NCBI GenBank assembly: GCA_946811185.2 | Contig: OX328096.1 | Coordinates: 39,382,011-39,446,010 of the forward strand | DNA from: Hippopus hippopus | Lineage: Eukaryota > Mollusca > Bivalvia > Cardiida > Cardiidae | DNA: 64,000 bases | Direction: 5' to 3' | Shown here: positions 1 to 14,300 of the stretch, piece by piece | Layout: the number at the start of each line of letters is the position of its first letter | Numbering within the stretch: position 1 is the stretch's first letter | Notes under the pieces: generated by a model | Databases searched by the model: none | What the model was told of the DNA's origin: nothing | What the model saw: only the letters and a program-made list of their open reading frames with translations | Position numbers and translations under genes: made by a program

Positions 1-69
1 AAGCAATTTTCAAATCAATTGAACAATAAATGTGGCCTCTAGAGTGCCTTAAAGGTATTTCTTTAATTT

Positions 70-420
70 GACCTAGTGACCTAGTTTATGACCCGAGTTG
101 ACCCAAATTCAGATTCATGTAAGATTTGATCAAGACAAATATTCTGACCAATTTTCAAATCAATTGAGCCGAAAATGTGGCTCTAGAGTGCCCTAAAGGT
201 ATTTCTATAATGTGACCTAGTGACCTAGTTTATGATCTCAGGTGACCCAAATCCGAACTCATCCGAGATTTCATCAAGACAAACATTCTGACCAAATTTC
301 AGGTCATTTGAGCAATAAATGTAGCCTCTAGAGTGCCCACAAGGTATTTCTTTAATTTGACCTAGTGACCTAGTTTAAGACCCCAGGTGACCCGATTTTG
401 AACTCACTGAACATGTTGTG
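70..420 (+). repeat. Tandem repeat, period about 145 bp
   Basis: GACCTAGTGACCTAGTTT recurs at about 70, 213 and 359, with shared flanks (GACAAA.ATTCTGACCAA, CTCTAGAGTGCCC). Diverged relatives of the unit form the body of the element at 19374-20775. Confidence 0.8.
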
Positions 421-474
421 CTCAGGTGGGCTAACAAACTTAGAACAGCTTCACTACATACCAAATATCAAAGA

Positions 475-1335
475 TCTATGCCTTCCAGTTTAACAGAAGA
501 AAAAATTTAAAGTTTTCCCTTTTTTTGTTCCTATGTTCAAACTTGTGACCCCTGCGGCGGGGCCAGTTTTGACCCCAGGGGCATCATATGAACAAACTTG
601 GTAGAGGTCCACTGGGAGATGCTACATACCAAATATCAAAGCTCTACACCTTCCAGTTTCAGAGAAGAATTTTAAAGTTTTCCTTCTTTGTTCCTTTGTT
701 CTAACTTGTGACCCTCGGGGCGGGGCCAGTTTTGACCCCAGGGGCAGCGTATGAACAAACTTGGTAGAGGTCCAGTAGGAGATGCTACATACCAAATATC
801 AAAGCTCTATGCCTACCAGTTTCAGAGAAGAAGAATTTTAAAGTTTTCCTTCTTTGTTCCTATGTTCTAACTTGTGACACCCGGGGCGGGGCCAGTTTTG
901 ACCCCAGGGGCATCATATGAACAAACTTGGTAGAGGTCCACTAGCAGATGCTACGTACCAAATATCAAAGCTCTATGCCTACCAGTTTCAGAGAAGAAGA
1001 ATTTTGAAGTTTTCCTTCTTTGTTCCCATGTTCAAACTTGTGACCCCCGGGGCGGGGCCAGTTTTGACCCCAGGGGCATCATATGAACAAACTTGGTAGA
1101 GGTCCACTAGCAGATGCTACATACCAAATATCAAAGCTCTATGCCTTCCAGTTTCAGAGAAGAAGTATTTTAAAGTTTTCCTTCTTTGTTCCTATGTTTG
1201 AACTCGTGACCCCCGGCGCGGGGCCACTTTTGACCCCAGGGGCATCATATGAACAAACTTGATAGAGGTCCACTAGGAGATGCTACATACCAAATATCAA
1301 AGCTCTACGCCTGCTAGTTTCATCAGAGAAGATTT
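475..1335 (+). repeat. Tandem repeat, period about 166 bp, five copies
   Basis: GACCCCAGGGGCA begins at about 571, 734, 900, 1066 and 1232. Each unit also has GGGGCGGGGCCAGTTTTG, AACAAACTTGGTAGAGGTCC and CAAATATCAAAGCTCTA. The GC-rich part of each unit contrasts with its AT-rich remainder. Confidence 0.85.
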
Positions 1336-1571
1336 TCAAAGATTTTGCATTTTTTTCCTTTTTGTTGCCATGGCAACCAGAGTTATGGGTGGAATTCAAT
1401 TCTTTGAACAACTTTGGTAGAGCTTCACCCAAGGAACATCCCTGTCAAGTTTCATTAAGATTGGCCCAGTGGTTTAGGAGGAGAAGATGTTTAAAGAAAT
1501 CGTTGACGGACGACGGACAAAGGGCGATCACAATAGCTCACCTTGAGCATGTTGTGCTCAGGTGAGCTAAA

Positions 1572-2240
1572 AACAGGTCTTCACTGTTTCCCAGAATTTT
1601 CCAGATTTCAAAAACAAAACAAGTTCTGTAAGACAACACACTATGGAAAATCTGACAGCAATTTGAATTTTGAAAAATGCTACATACAGCTACTTATATT
1701 GAAACATTTAATTGTTTTTTAAGTGTTTAATACCATTTCAACTCACACAAATCCATGCTTATCTCGAATTTCTTTTACCAGTATCTGTCATAAAACTTTT
1801 TTAAAGCCAGTGGCTGCTTTCCTGCATAAACATCATGGAAACAATGTTGTGAGAAAGGAATTAATTCTGTCACAGGACTATCATAATTCCCCAAAAAAAG
1901 TTTGACCTAGCTTGGATTCAATGTCATAATCCCTTGATCATTAGCCCTGCTTGAGACTGACTGAGGTGTAAACAGACAAAGCTTACAAGCTAAGTGACTT
2001 AGACTTGAATCAATGCAAATATACAAGTTTAAGTCCAGCTCTTTCTATTCTGCTAATTATCTTTCTTCAAACAGTCATTTGTCTTGTAGAATGTCAAATT
2101 CTTAGGCAGATAGTGTCAAACAAATATATATTGTATTACTAATACCTCCACGTTCTTTTCTGCTCAAGTTGTCTCAATTTTTCATTGACTTGCACTTCTG
2201 TTCAAACTCATAAGTACGTGTAGTGTGAGGGTTTACTTAC
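1572..2240. other. Intron sequence left of exon 10; weak SINE-body relic
   Basis: No exon is visible. About 1735-1925 resembles, without a tRNA head, the body of the minus-strand SINE at 13100-13345 (TTACCAGTATxT...AAAGCCAxTGGC and the ACTATCATxAATxC motif). The rest has no recognised feature. Confidence 0.4.
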
Positions 2241-2350
2241 CAGGACAGCACCATGTTGTAGGAGAACATCAGCAACATCTGTATGGCCATTTTCACAAGC
2301 GTATGTCAGTGCAGTATCTCCAGTGCCAGTGATGGCTTGGACATTCGCTT
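2241..2350 (-). CDS. mask: mask exon 10 (ankyrin; last exon in the window)
   Basis: Acceptor TTCTAG, strong donor GTAAGT. It encodes ANVQAITGTGDTALTYACEN followed by GHTDVADVLLQHGAVL. The expected continuation (the EGGRTPLMKAARAGH region) is absent from 1-2240, so the intron continues past the left edge. Confidence 0.92.
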
Positions 2351-5300
2351 CTAGAAGAGAGAATATTTGCACTCATTTCACAAACATTTCTTCCAAGAAA
2401 TAAGAATTTGCTATAATAAGGAGTAAATCACCATAATTTTGCAAAATTTTCTCTCGCATAACCTACTGAAAGAAATTTGTAGCTGACAACTATGAAAACG
2501 TTCTAGTAAAGTAGTGATAACTACTTGAAATAGAGTCTTCATATAATAGTGCAATTAAAATACGGATGGGAACAAATACAAATACTAGTATTCAAATTTT
2601 TGGTTTTTAGTATTTGAATATATTTGAATATTCAATTTTAGAAGTCTAGAATTATTATATGTTTATGTGTCCGAAATTTCAATGTCTGAATACAGGTAAA
2701 CTTTTAGACACACGTTCATTTAACAAAATCAAATTTAATATGCGCATCAGATACTTTCACTAACTAGTTAACTAAGCTTTATAGTGAAAGGTCATTGGTG
2801 AATGCAAAATTAGTCTGATTACTTGCATAATTTTTTTTTATGGGAAGAACTTTTCCTTCTGCAAGTATCAAAATGAAGGAGTGGCATCAAAGTGTGCCGA
2901 GTATCGCAAGTTCACCTGCTGTAAAATATTCACTTGCTATCAAAATTAAGTACAATAAACTTGAAATAAATAATTTGTGTGGAAGGATTACAGGTTTTAA
3001 TCTAGGGCTGATAAACCATTTAAACTGCTTTGTGCAAGGCATAGTTAATCTTTATACAAGAACAAAGATGACAACAACAGACGCTCGCCTTATGCATATA
3101 GGTTTTGTCTGGTTACAAACCATACATGCATACATACCATACAATGCTAATCAATCAAATGTGAATTTTGCCACTCCCCATCTGCGTCCAATAGCGTGCA
3201 CACAGAATTTTCACACAATATCTACTGCAAACCATTTAGGAATCACATGTAAGATTTAGTAGCCATCCATAATTTCTAAAGCCATGCCTTGAATCTGTGT
3301 TACATAGTGTGCATCCTGTCAGGCATCTTTAACTAGCATTATATGGTGTGTATTAAGCGAAGACCTATCATCACTAACAAAGTTGTGTCGGCAAACCTAA
3401 CGCCATAAAGTACAACCAATCAAGACTGGACAAAGGCAGTTTTAATAGAGGACGATATTTAGAAGCCCAGTCTAAGGTGTTATGTAATTTAATAGAAGTA
3501 AAAAACAGCTTTACACATGTAAACAACACATAGACAGATACACATTTAAGCCACAGAGGGCAGGATCATATCGTTGTTTGAAACCATTCTTTTTTTTCTT
3601 TTTTTGATGGACAATTTAAAGTATGGTAAAAGAAGAACAAAAAGACAATATTCGAATATGACATTCATATTCCATCAGTCAGCCATTTTTAGAGTATTTG
3701 CCTATTCAGTCCAATCCCTAAATTAAAATATTGCGCCAAAAATAAATTGTTCACTTTATGAAATAACTCCCTTTGTCAAAGTTTTCTCCCACAATGATCA
3801 CAAGATGCAAAACTCACAAGCAGAAATAATGGAGTTAAACATTACTCCAGTCACACAAATTTATATTTATAATATTTGCTTTAACATATTTCAAAGAGGT
3901 AAGTAAAATTAGGACTTCTCAAGACTGTATAATGCATAGCTTTCTAATACCAACCAAAACAAGAGGGCCATGATGGCCCTGTATCGCTCCACTGGCTATT
4001 AAGTAAAAACACTACAAGCCAAACGTTTTTTGACGGATCAAAATTTTACGAACAGTTTTTGAAAAGGGTCACCCAAGGAACAATCCTGTGAAATTATTTC
4101 GAAATCTGACCAGCGGTTTCAGAGAAGAAGAATTTTGAAGAATTCCTTCATTTCTATATGGTGCAAGAAGCCCCCATTCACCAGAGCCACATTTTTTGAC
4201 GGATCAAAATTTTACGAACAATTTTTAAAAAGGGTCACCCAAGGAGCATATCTGTGAAATTATTTCAAAATCTGACCCGTGGTTTCATCAGAGAAGATTT
4301 TTAAAGAATTCCCTAAAAAATTCCATTTGGTTGCAATGGCAACCAGAGTTTTTGATGGAATCAAATTCTGTGAACAGTTTTTAAAGAGGACCTTCCAAGG
4401 AACATTCCAGCCAAGTTTGGTCCAAATCCGCCCAGTGGTTTAGGAGGAGTTGATGTTTAAAGAATTGTTGACGACACATGACGTACGTTGTGCTCAAGTG
4501 AGCTAAAAAGTTAACATACGGATGGACGCACAACGGACAACGGGCCATAACATAAGCCTGCTGGCCTTCGGCCAGTGGAGCTAAAAAACTTGTCTAGCAC
4601 CAATCATGTATCACTGCAGCTTGATAATCAAGGGAGGTAAATAGTAACGAACTTTATCTTTCATAAAAAGAGTTATTTCCCTTGATTAATGTTTAAATTG
4701 AAGTGACAATATTTTGAAGCCCATGTTAAACTTGCGATCCCTGGAATGAAGGCAATTTTGACCCCAGACCTACAATATGAAACTAGAATGTGTGGTTATA
4801 AACAAAAAGATTTTTTAATCTTGCCCAATAAAAAGTCATGTAAAACAAGTTTGCTGAATAAAAGGCCCTGTAAAATATGTGATCCATGACACAGGTTTAT
4901 CAAGTTTTCACTATAAAAGCCAATGTAAAACTTGTGACCCCTGGTGTGGAGTCAAACTTGACCCCCAAAGTTAAAATTTGGGCCCTCTTGGTAGAGGCCC
5001 ATTATATAAAGTTACATGCAAAATTTGGTAGCCCTAGGCCTAAATATGGCTATGTACAAGTAGATTATTAAAGTTTCCTTATATAAGACCATGTAGAACT
5101 TGTGACCCCCTGGGGTGGGGCTACATTTGACCCCCTGGGCTATAATTTGGGCACCCTTGATAGAGACCCCCTAGATAAAGCTAAATGCAAAATTTGATAG
5201 CCCTAGCCCTTATAGCTAGATGCGAAAGATTTTCCTATATAAGCCCGCCCATGTAAAACATGTTACCCCCCGGGGCGAAGTCAAATTTGACCCTCGGCTA

Positions 5301-8300
5301 TAACTTGGACACCCTTGGTACAGGTCCACTAGATAAAGCTACATGCCAAATTTGGTCGCCCTAGGCCCCATGGCTAGGTCAAAGAAGAATTTTAAAGTTC
5401 TCCCTATATAAGCCCATGTAAAACTTGTTATATAAGCCCATGTAAAACTTGTTACCCCCGGGCAGGGCCTAATTTGACCCCAGGGCTATAATTTGAACAA
5501 TCTTGGCAGAGGTCCACTAGATAAAGCTACATGCCAAATTTGGTAGCTCTAGGCCCTATGGCAAGGTAGAAGAGGAATTTTAAAGTTCTCCCTAAATAAG
5601 CCCATGTAAAACTTGTGACCCCCGGGGCAGGGCCAATTTTGACCCCAGGGCTATAAATTGAAGAAACTTGGTAGAGGTCCACTAGATAAAGCTACATGCC
5701 AAATTTGGTAGCCCTTGGCCTTACGGTTTCAGACAAGAAGATTTTCAAAGATTTTCAAAATTTTTCAGTTTTGTTGCCATGGCAACCAGAGTTTTTGAAG
5801 GAATTAAATTCTTTCAAGAAATTCTGAAGAGGACCATGGCAGGATCATTTCTGTGAAGTTTCATCAAAATTGGATGGGTAGTTTCAGAGAAGACGTTTTA
5901 AAAAAAAGTTAACGCACGGACAGACGGACGGACGGACGGACGGACGCACGACGGACAACAGGCCATGACATAAGCCCGCTGGCCTTCGGCCAGTGGAGCT
6001 AAAAATTAAAACATCAAATTTGAAATTATATCCAACTTTCTAATAAAACAAAGCTATAGTAAAAAGGGTATTCTGTGGCAAATTATGATTTTTGCCTTCA
6101 GATATTTACAAAGTAAGAAACTTTATAGAACAAAGTCTCAAAGTGTGAAACACATTTTTCACTTTCTCCAATATATCATAAAAACAGTTATAAACCTAAC
6201 AAAGTAATGATTACATACTGCATTTTAACAGGTATTTTACAAGCTCCAGATGTCCTTCTTGTGCAGCCTCCATTAATGGTGTGCTACATCCAAGTTCAAT
6301 ATCTGCTCCTGCTGATATCAGGAAATCAGCCACATCCAAGAATCCTCCACAACAAGCCAATGTCAAAGCTGTTTCTTGTGTTTCTTCAGTTTGTGCATTG
6401 ATGTCTGCATCTGTAGAACAATTAATTTTGTCATTTAATCCTTTGTAACAAAAGAAAGTGGCATATCTATATATATCATAGAATATAAAACCTGAATCAG
6501 AAATAGACTTGTTTGTTCAGATGGGGTTCTACATCCCACTCGACAGCATTTCAGTCAAGTCAAGGCAACAGCTCATATCAAAACTTGGTTTCACAAGGAC
6601 CAGGCTGATGTTTCATAGTGCCTTGTCAAAGAACATGCCTACTTGGTAAGTGCTCCCAGGGCTAGAGACAAACTTCTAGGGCAGTGTGTTTCATGGCTTT
6701 TACTTAGCAAGCTTTGTGACACCTTTCTCTCTAAAATTCTGAGCATCAGATTGTGTTTTTAAATTTTGTTTTTTTTTTGTCCTTATGGTCAGTGTAAATG
6801 CCTAGCAGCCAAAAGAGACAGAGCTAGGAATATCCAACAACAAATCCAACCACCTTAGCTACTTCTGACAACACATCCAAACATTTGAACCCCTTAGTTA
6901 ACTCTTACCAAACGACAAAATTGTAGACTTGTCCAAATTGAAAGCATTTGCAGACGACAAAATAAATGTGGCTAAAAAATTGAAATTTGTTTTGGGAAGG
7001 GTAGAAAATATTGTGGGAAAAGGAGAAAATGCTGGTTACCAGCATTTTCTCCTTTTCCTACAATGTTTTCAGAAGGCTTCTTTCTTAGGGTCATTTAAAG
7101 TCGGGATTGTGTGGTAAAGAGTTAAAGCAGAATAAGATCTTTACCTTGGGTAATGATAGTTTCAATATTTAAGGCATGCACATTCCTTGAATTATATGAG
7201 ATAGCAAATGGTATACACTGCCAGATTAATTTTGCTGACAGCAAAAGCACTAAGACTGCAAATGTGTGTATTTTTAAGACAAAACTAACCATGAGCTAAT
7301 AACAGAGCCACCATTTCTTCATGTCCTTCTCTAGCAGCTTCCATAAGAGGTGTGTATCCTTCATCATTCACTTCTTCAATATTAGCTCCACGCTCAATAA
7401 GAAGATTAGCCAGCTCAACATGTCCGCCACATGCAGCCAATGTTAAAGGTGATTCAAAACTATCTGCTGGCATGTTTACCTAGAACAGGATTCACATGTT
7501 TCAGATCCAGTTTGGAGGGGAAATAGCACCTTGATTCACGGCATCAGATCAATTTCCCCTATTTCTTTTCAATACAAGATATAGAGAGAATATCCCCCAA
7601 GACAATTTTTTATAAATTTGAACCATATTGACAAGTCTCCTGTAATTTCAAACATAAAATAAGGGAGTTTTAAAACAAAAATAATTGTTAAATTGGGTTA
7701 TATGGATCTTTTAGCTTCATCTTAACAAGAAAACCATTTTCAATGATGAGTGGTCAGTTTCTTGAATGGTTTTAGGGTTTAGCTAGGTCCAGGAGCATTA
7801 CAGGCAGTTCACATTATGACCCTCATTTAACTCCTTACCAGGTAACAGACTTGCCCCATTTAAAAGCAATTGCTGAACACGAATGATTACCAGCCTCATC
7901 TCCTTTTCACACAAAGTTTCCTAAAGCCTCATGCCATTCAGCTACAGACTTGATAAACATTACAATACAGGTTTTCATTTTTATCAGTGCTTTGCAGGTA
8001 AGCAAGACAACCAATCTACAGAAGCTTATAAATACAACCTTTCAACACTTTGCTTCTTTCATTGCAATGTAACTGTGTCTTTCATTTATCTGAAACGTAT
8101 TTGTATTCAATTTACGGGTTTTTAAAACTGTATAGTTGGTGAAATGAGGCAAACACAGGTGTTTATTGTGTAATTTATTACTTTGCATGTCATTCAACAT
8201 CACTGATAAATTTGAAATATTCAATAAATGTTGCAGACTTCTTTTTATTCCACTTGTTTTTATACTCTCGTGTGGTAATGCAAGACCTTCCCCCTCTACT

Positions 8301-11300
8301 AATGGACTATCATCAATCCTTGGAAAGAAATTGGCAGAGCCAGGGATCAAACCTACGACCCCGTTTTCAAGTCCTGTGCGCTACCAACCAGGGCTGGGCA
8401 AATCTAAGAATACATTACTTTGCTTATGAACAAAACACACTACAAAAGTGTATTTGTACCAATCGCGCACCCTAGATTCAACTCTGTACATTTAACTTAA
8501 TACAGGAAAATAAGCATGATCTTTGTCAGACATAGATAAGCATGATCTTTGTCGCACATAGATAAGCATGATCTTTGTCGGACATAGATTTTTTTTTGAC
8601 ATTAACGATAAATTGCGACTGATTTCAAACTGAACAAAATGATTTAATCTTCGCAGACAGCATCCAATATTGTTAAATGAGAACAGTTATCTTAAAGATA
8701 CGATAATCTGTTTAATAGAATATAAAAGACAAAGATAATTGCCTCTATTGTTCTCAGCACTTGCGTACTTCGACTGATAAAATATAGACTTGTAATATAC
8801 AGTGGTGGTCGAACTTTTCAACTGCCTGAAGGGGATTAGTGACATGCTGTTACTTGGATTGTATGTTTAGAGGCGGATATCTATTAGATCTTTGACAGAC
8901 TTGTGGCATAAATTAGATTACAGGTAACAATTACTGAACATAGGGCACTTCAGGGCACTCATATATGACAGGGTGTCCAGAAAAAGGACTGGGCATCAAG
9001 AAGAAGGGGCAAGGCGCTGCGCCTTCTATTCCCTGATAGCTGGAGCACTAATTATTGCTTCTAGAATTTTCAAAAATGGGGCCCTGGTGCTCCCCCACTT
9101 CCCAAAAAGGGGCCCTCACACTCAAATTTTTGCCAGTGCCTTTTTTCCCACTGGCAAAATAAATACAGGACTGGCATTATTTTAGAACTCTTTCAGATGT
9201 ATGTTTTGTTTTTGACATTACTCTTTTAATATTTTTGTTACAGTTTTAAAACCAATGAGAGAAATGAATTATAGCAGGTACAAAACAAATCTATATCTGT
9301 GAATGTCCTATACTTCTTCAACACTTGTTCCAGTGCTTACACTGTAAGACAAGGTGGCCTTAGTCCCAACCTACCACTCCCATTTTATTTGTAGGTTGTG
9401 CAGTACTTTCATTTCTTAAAATCACCTTAGTTTTTTCCCTCATGATAAGACAGATTTTAGCACCTAATTATTGTTTTAGACAGATATTTTTGCAAATTTA
9501 CAGCTTAAAGTCATAATCAAACTTAAAAAGACAGTCAAAAATGCCCCTGATCAGACAATTTCAAACTGACATTTTGTTGCATCACGGGTTTTCACGTTTT
9601 TTGCAGCAATCATGTCTAGTAATTTTTTTAATTTCATTTGTGTAAGGCCTAACAAAAAAATATCTGTGTTTAGGGTTTCGGTCCGAGATGCTGTAGGTAG
9701 GGTAGGTAGGGATTTCATTTTTTTTCCAGAAACTTTTTACATAGACCATGTACTGAAATTGCATCCCGACAGATATTTTTTTTCAATCGTAGCATAAAAA
9801 GTTTAGGGTCGGCAGCATTTTCTAGGTAGGGTAGGGAAACCCTAAACACATATTTTTTATTAGGCCTAACTGACCTTCCATAATTAAATTTTGCACTCAC
9901 TTTTTTTTCCCAAGTGCTTCAAAATTCAGCTCACATTATCAAATTTTGATTCGCATTTTGCAAGTAAATATATGAGAATTTCAAACCCTGTATGAAGTCA
10001 ATGAATGGTCGGCTACCAAGCGGAATCAATTTTCTGACCACTTGCTGCTGTCAATACAAGGTCTCATAGAAACAATGAAGGCTGCCCTCCACTAATAATT
10101 CTACTGAAGCTTCACTCCGCTAACAAATAAGATGCAACAAACAGAAATTAGTGGGACTCTTCTGAAGTGTGGGGTACATAAGGCCCAGAGGCACAATATT
10201 TTTGCGCCAAGAAGTTAATTCTTGTGGGATTCCTGCAATCCGGCATCCTAGAAGCAACCCTAATAATATATTACTTGTTAATATTAATCTTTAATATTCA
10301 TCTAATAGTCATGAAAAAGGTAAAATAAATTGTCTTCCCTAAAACACAAATTACAATTAAATACAGTAACTTGTAGATGTGATAAACCAACCTGTGCACC
10401 ACTATCTAATAACAAACGAGCTACTTCGACATGGCCATCCATGGATGCTTCCATCAGTGCAGTGTGCATTTCATCTGTCTTATGTTCCTGGTCAGCACCA
10501 GCATCTAGGAGAAATTTTACCATTTCCAAGTGACCTAAAATATAAGCAACTCACCAATATACCAAACACTTTCTGTCTTTATGTAAGCATGCACTACTGG
10601 GTAGCCTTTTCGCTTACCCTAGCAAAGATGTATTAAGCACTTTCTTACCAACATTGTGTACTTGTTGCCAGAGACAGTCAAAAAGGGGTATAGTTTCAGC
10701 CTCTCATAACTGAAGCTCAGGGTTTAAATCCTGGGATGAGCAGGGTCAACCTTTTGAACTAATGATGTCATAGCCCAACTATGGTTTGGTTTCCAGGACA
10801 GATTTAAAAACAGTTTATCAAGTTAGAAGAATTTGCTTCACAATCAAGTAAAAATATATTTAGCCCTTTACCAAACAGTCCCGAGTTTTAACAACCCTGA
10901 AGAAGAGACTCATAAAAATTGTAGGAAGGCTTGTAAATCCTTGTAACCAGCATTTTCTACTTTTCTCATAATTTTATCAACCCACTCAAAGACAGATACC
11001 AGTTTTTGTGTCACATTCAATATATTGTCTGCAAATGGTTTATCATGACAACTCTCTTCTCTGATAAAGAGGACAAATAAACTAATCCAAAAGTCAAGTA
11101 CCTGGCATTCTATGTAGGCAGCTTCTAAATGACCATAAATTGTGAATGCTCCAATACTTACACAACAAAATTATTTTTAGTAGAAAAAAAGCTTTCACCA
11201 TTGGTATTATTACATTAACAATTGTATTTCAGGATATTAAACATACGTTTATCATTTTACCTCAACACTTAATTCTTATTTCTACTGGTCACAAATATTT

Positions 11301-14300
11301 ACAGATCTAAGAATTTATACTGTAGTCTGTAAAATTACAGCTTGTGATAGAACCAGAGACTAATCTTACCTAATCAAAGCGAAAAATAAAATGTCAAGGT
11401 CTGACATGAAGAAATTTACAACTGTCCAAAACTTAACTTACCTTTATAACAGGCTAGTGTCAAAGCACTTTCTTTGAATTCATTGGAGTGTGTATTTATG
11501 CCTGCCCCTGAATTCAGTAAGATCCTTGCCACACCAACATGCCCTGCACTAGCAGCTTCCATAAGGGGAGTGTGTCCATTTTCATTATGTTGTTCAACAT
11601 TGGCACCCACATCTATAAGGACTTGTACAACATCTTCATACCCACCACATGCAGCATAATGTAAAGGTGTATTTCCTAAACAGTGAAATAACAAATTACT
11701 TAAGAGTCTGAATAGTTCTATGCCTTTTTCTGGCCATTCAATTACATAAAGATAATGTAACATCTAAAGTCTGTAATAATCCAACCATTACATCTGTTTG
11801 GTCGAATCTTTTGTAAATGTTTGCATTGCTCTCACTCAGGTAAGATAATATGCCTTATTAAAGGCCCAGTAGTGGCCAAAAATAAACAATGTGCCTGTTA
11901 AAATGCTTTTGAATTTAACCCTTTACCAAAAATGATTGCAAAAAAATAAAAACTAAAATGTGTCACTGACACTGATGCCCCTGCAACCCATCATAATCAT
12001 AAATGTAGCAAATATTGACCGAGTTCAACCAAGCACTGTAACCTTGACCTTCGGGCTGGCAACACCTTTGATATCAGCAAAAGGTCCTCTATCCATGGTG
12101 ATCATTTGTGCCAATTCATTTTAGAATCGGACTGTGCTCCTAGAAGTTATTTGCCAGACAGGAACATCACTATTTACTGAACACACATACATACATACAA
12201 ACACACTGACTGGGGAACCACTATATCCCCCTTCCCTTTTCATGGCGGGGTCATAACCAGGTAAAAATAAACAAAAGAGAGAGCAACCTGGCTGCTTTTT
12301 AAATAGTTTTAAAATTTATATTTCTGCCAGCAACTATCACTTAGAACAACCCTACAAAAACAGATTGTAATTTAAACAGTAATTTCCATACTTTTAAATG
12401 ATATAATTTAATCTTATATGCATTTTAACACCCAAATTGTTTACTTCTGGTTATTATTGCTATAAGCAAACCCTACAAGAGTCAAATAAAAAATAACAGA
12501 CATTTTCAGCCAAATAAATCATCAAAATATTGCAACTTGAAGATCATTTGGCCAGAATATTTCCACACAATGGACATGTACATTCAAGAGCACACCACAC
12601 TAATGTGCAGTCTGATCTTGATCTTTGCAATCTGCAAAATAACACAAGTTGAGACTGGCAATATCTAGGTTGAATGATTCACTTTCGGGCTTTTTACCCA
12701 TCATCTGCCTTCCTCAAAATTATAAACTGAACTGGTCATGTCTTTCAGTGTAAAATGGTGGCAATAAACTGTCAGGGAATAAATTGCAGGACAAGCAAGG
12801 TCAAAGAGTCCTACCAGCCGATGACTGTGCATTCACATCTGCTCCTTGTGCTATTAACAACTTAACAATGTCAACATAGCCTCCACTAGCAGCCTCCATC
12901 AAAGGTGTGCAATCTCCTTTGATACCCCTATCCTCCACATTGGCCTTCATAGCCAATAGCACCTGAAAAATTGGAACTACTGGTAAAAAAACTTTCTAGC
13001 ACACAACAAATCTTTAAATATGTCCATATTGAAAGTTAGTTTAGATGTTTCTTTAAAGTTTTTTTTCTTAATTATTTCAGTTATATCGATGCAGCCGTTG
13101 CAACTATCTATGCTCGCCTGGAGTTTCTATTACCAGTATTTTGCACAATATTCTTCAAAAGCCATTGGCAGCTTTCCAACATGACCATTCCAGAAAAAAT
13201 GAACAGCAATGAGAGAGGAATGAATGGTGTCACAACAACTATCATCAATCCTCAGAAAGGAATTCTCACAGCTGGAGATTTGAACAAGCAACCCCCTGGT
13301 TGCAAGTCCTTTATGCTACCAACTGTGTTACCTAGCTTGGCCCATATTGAAAGAATTTAAAACAAACAAATAAAATGCGGCTAAAAATGTGATTTTTCTC
13401 ACTAAGATATTCCACATTATAGACATTAGACAAATTATGACAGTGTCAGGGGTAAAAGTTAAAAAATCTTAAAATACTGAAAATTGAGCTGGGGGCCTGG
13501 GGGCCACTAGGGCCCCCGGTAGGTCCAGGGCAACGCCCTGGCCAGGGGACCAGGGGGCCGGAGGCCCCCGGAAGCTCCTGAGATTTAGCTATTTTATAAG
13601 CATCAAATTCCTCTAATGGGATCCAGTTTTAGCATTTTAAAGTTGAAAAAATCTTGAAACGAATGAAAGATATGATATGCTAAAACCTAAGAAAATCTCA
13701 AAGTTTTTAGCACCCATGTCATTTTTGTCCTCTTTTATCTCCATTTTGTACAGAGGACCTAATCAGATTAGCCCTACATCAGTTTTGTATTTGAAAGTAC
13801 AACAAGTATGAGAAAAGGACATATCTAGTATTTAATATTTGATTCATTAAAATGCAATCACAGGTGCTAAATTTCTGTCAAAAGAATAAAATCAAATCTG
13901 TCAAATAGGAAAACAACACTCTCTTTAAGAATGGCTAATTTATCAGGGAGAATGTGACAGAGTGTGCTGTGCATTTTCTAGCTTGAGGTTTTTGTACCCT
14001 TTGGTAACTGGAGTTTGGGGTACACAAACAAGGATGGGGGTTCAGATCTAAACTACATATTAATTTCATTAAAATATCAAGTTTTAATGACAGCCTATTA
14101 AAAGATAAGACTGTTTTCATGTGACATGCGCAAACAAGATTTTATAGATAGATCTACATGTTCACTGTTAAAAGCTCTTCAAACACTTTAAGAACCTTTC
14201 CTAAAATGTGCAAACATTTTTGGCAAAATCAATTCTGTTTGCTAAAACAAGCAGGTAAGTGATATACCATGGAACTGGTCCAATTCCTGTAAACAAGAGG

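Larger units (their letters stand above)
1..1571 (+). mobile_element. Pearl/Helentron-like non-autonomous element, 3' part (cut by window edge)
   Basis: Two blocks of tandem repeats are followed by a conserved tail: TTGCCATGGCAACCAGAG, an AAGATTGGCCCAGTGG block, GACGGACGACGGAC, and a terminal hairpin AGCTCACCTTGAGC / GCTCAGGTGAGCT before AAAAA. The same tail organisation recurs at 4485-6005, 14292-17263 and 19374-20775. The design (tandem core, ACGG-rich segment, 3' hairpin) is that of bivalve pearl-type elements. Its 5' end is outside the window, and no coding sequence is present. Confidence 0.65.

Noticed and set aside
2840..3259. 139-codon plus-strand ORF
   Set aside because: Composition typical of AT-rich intron DNA; no motif, and it lies antisense in a mask intron.
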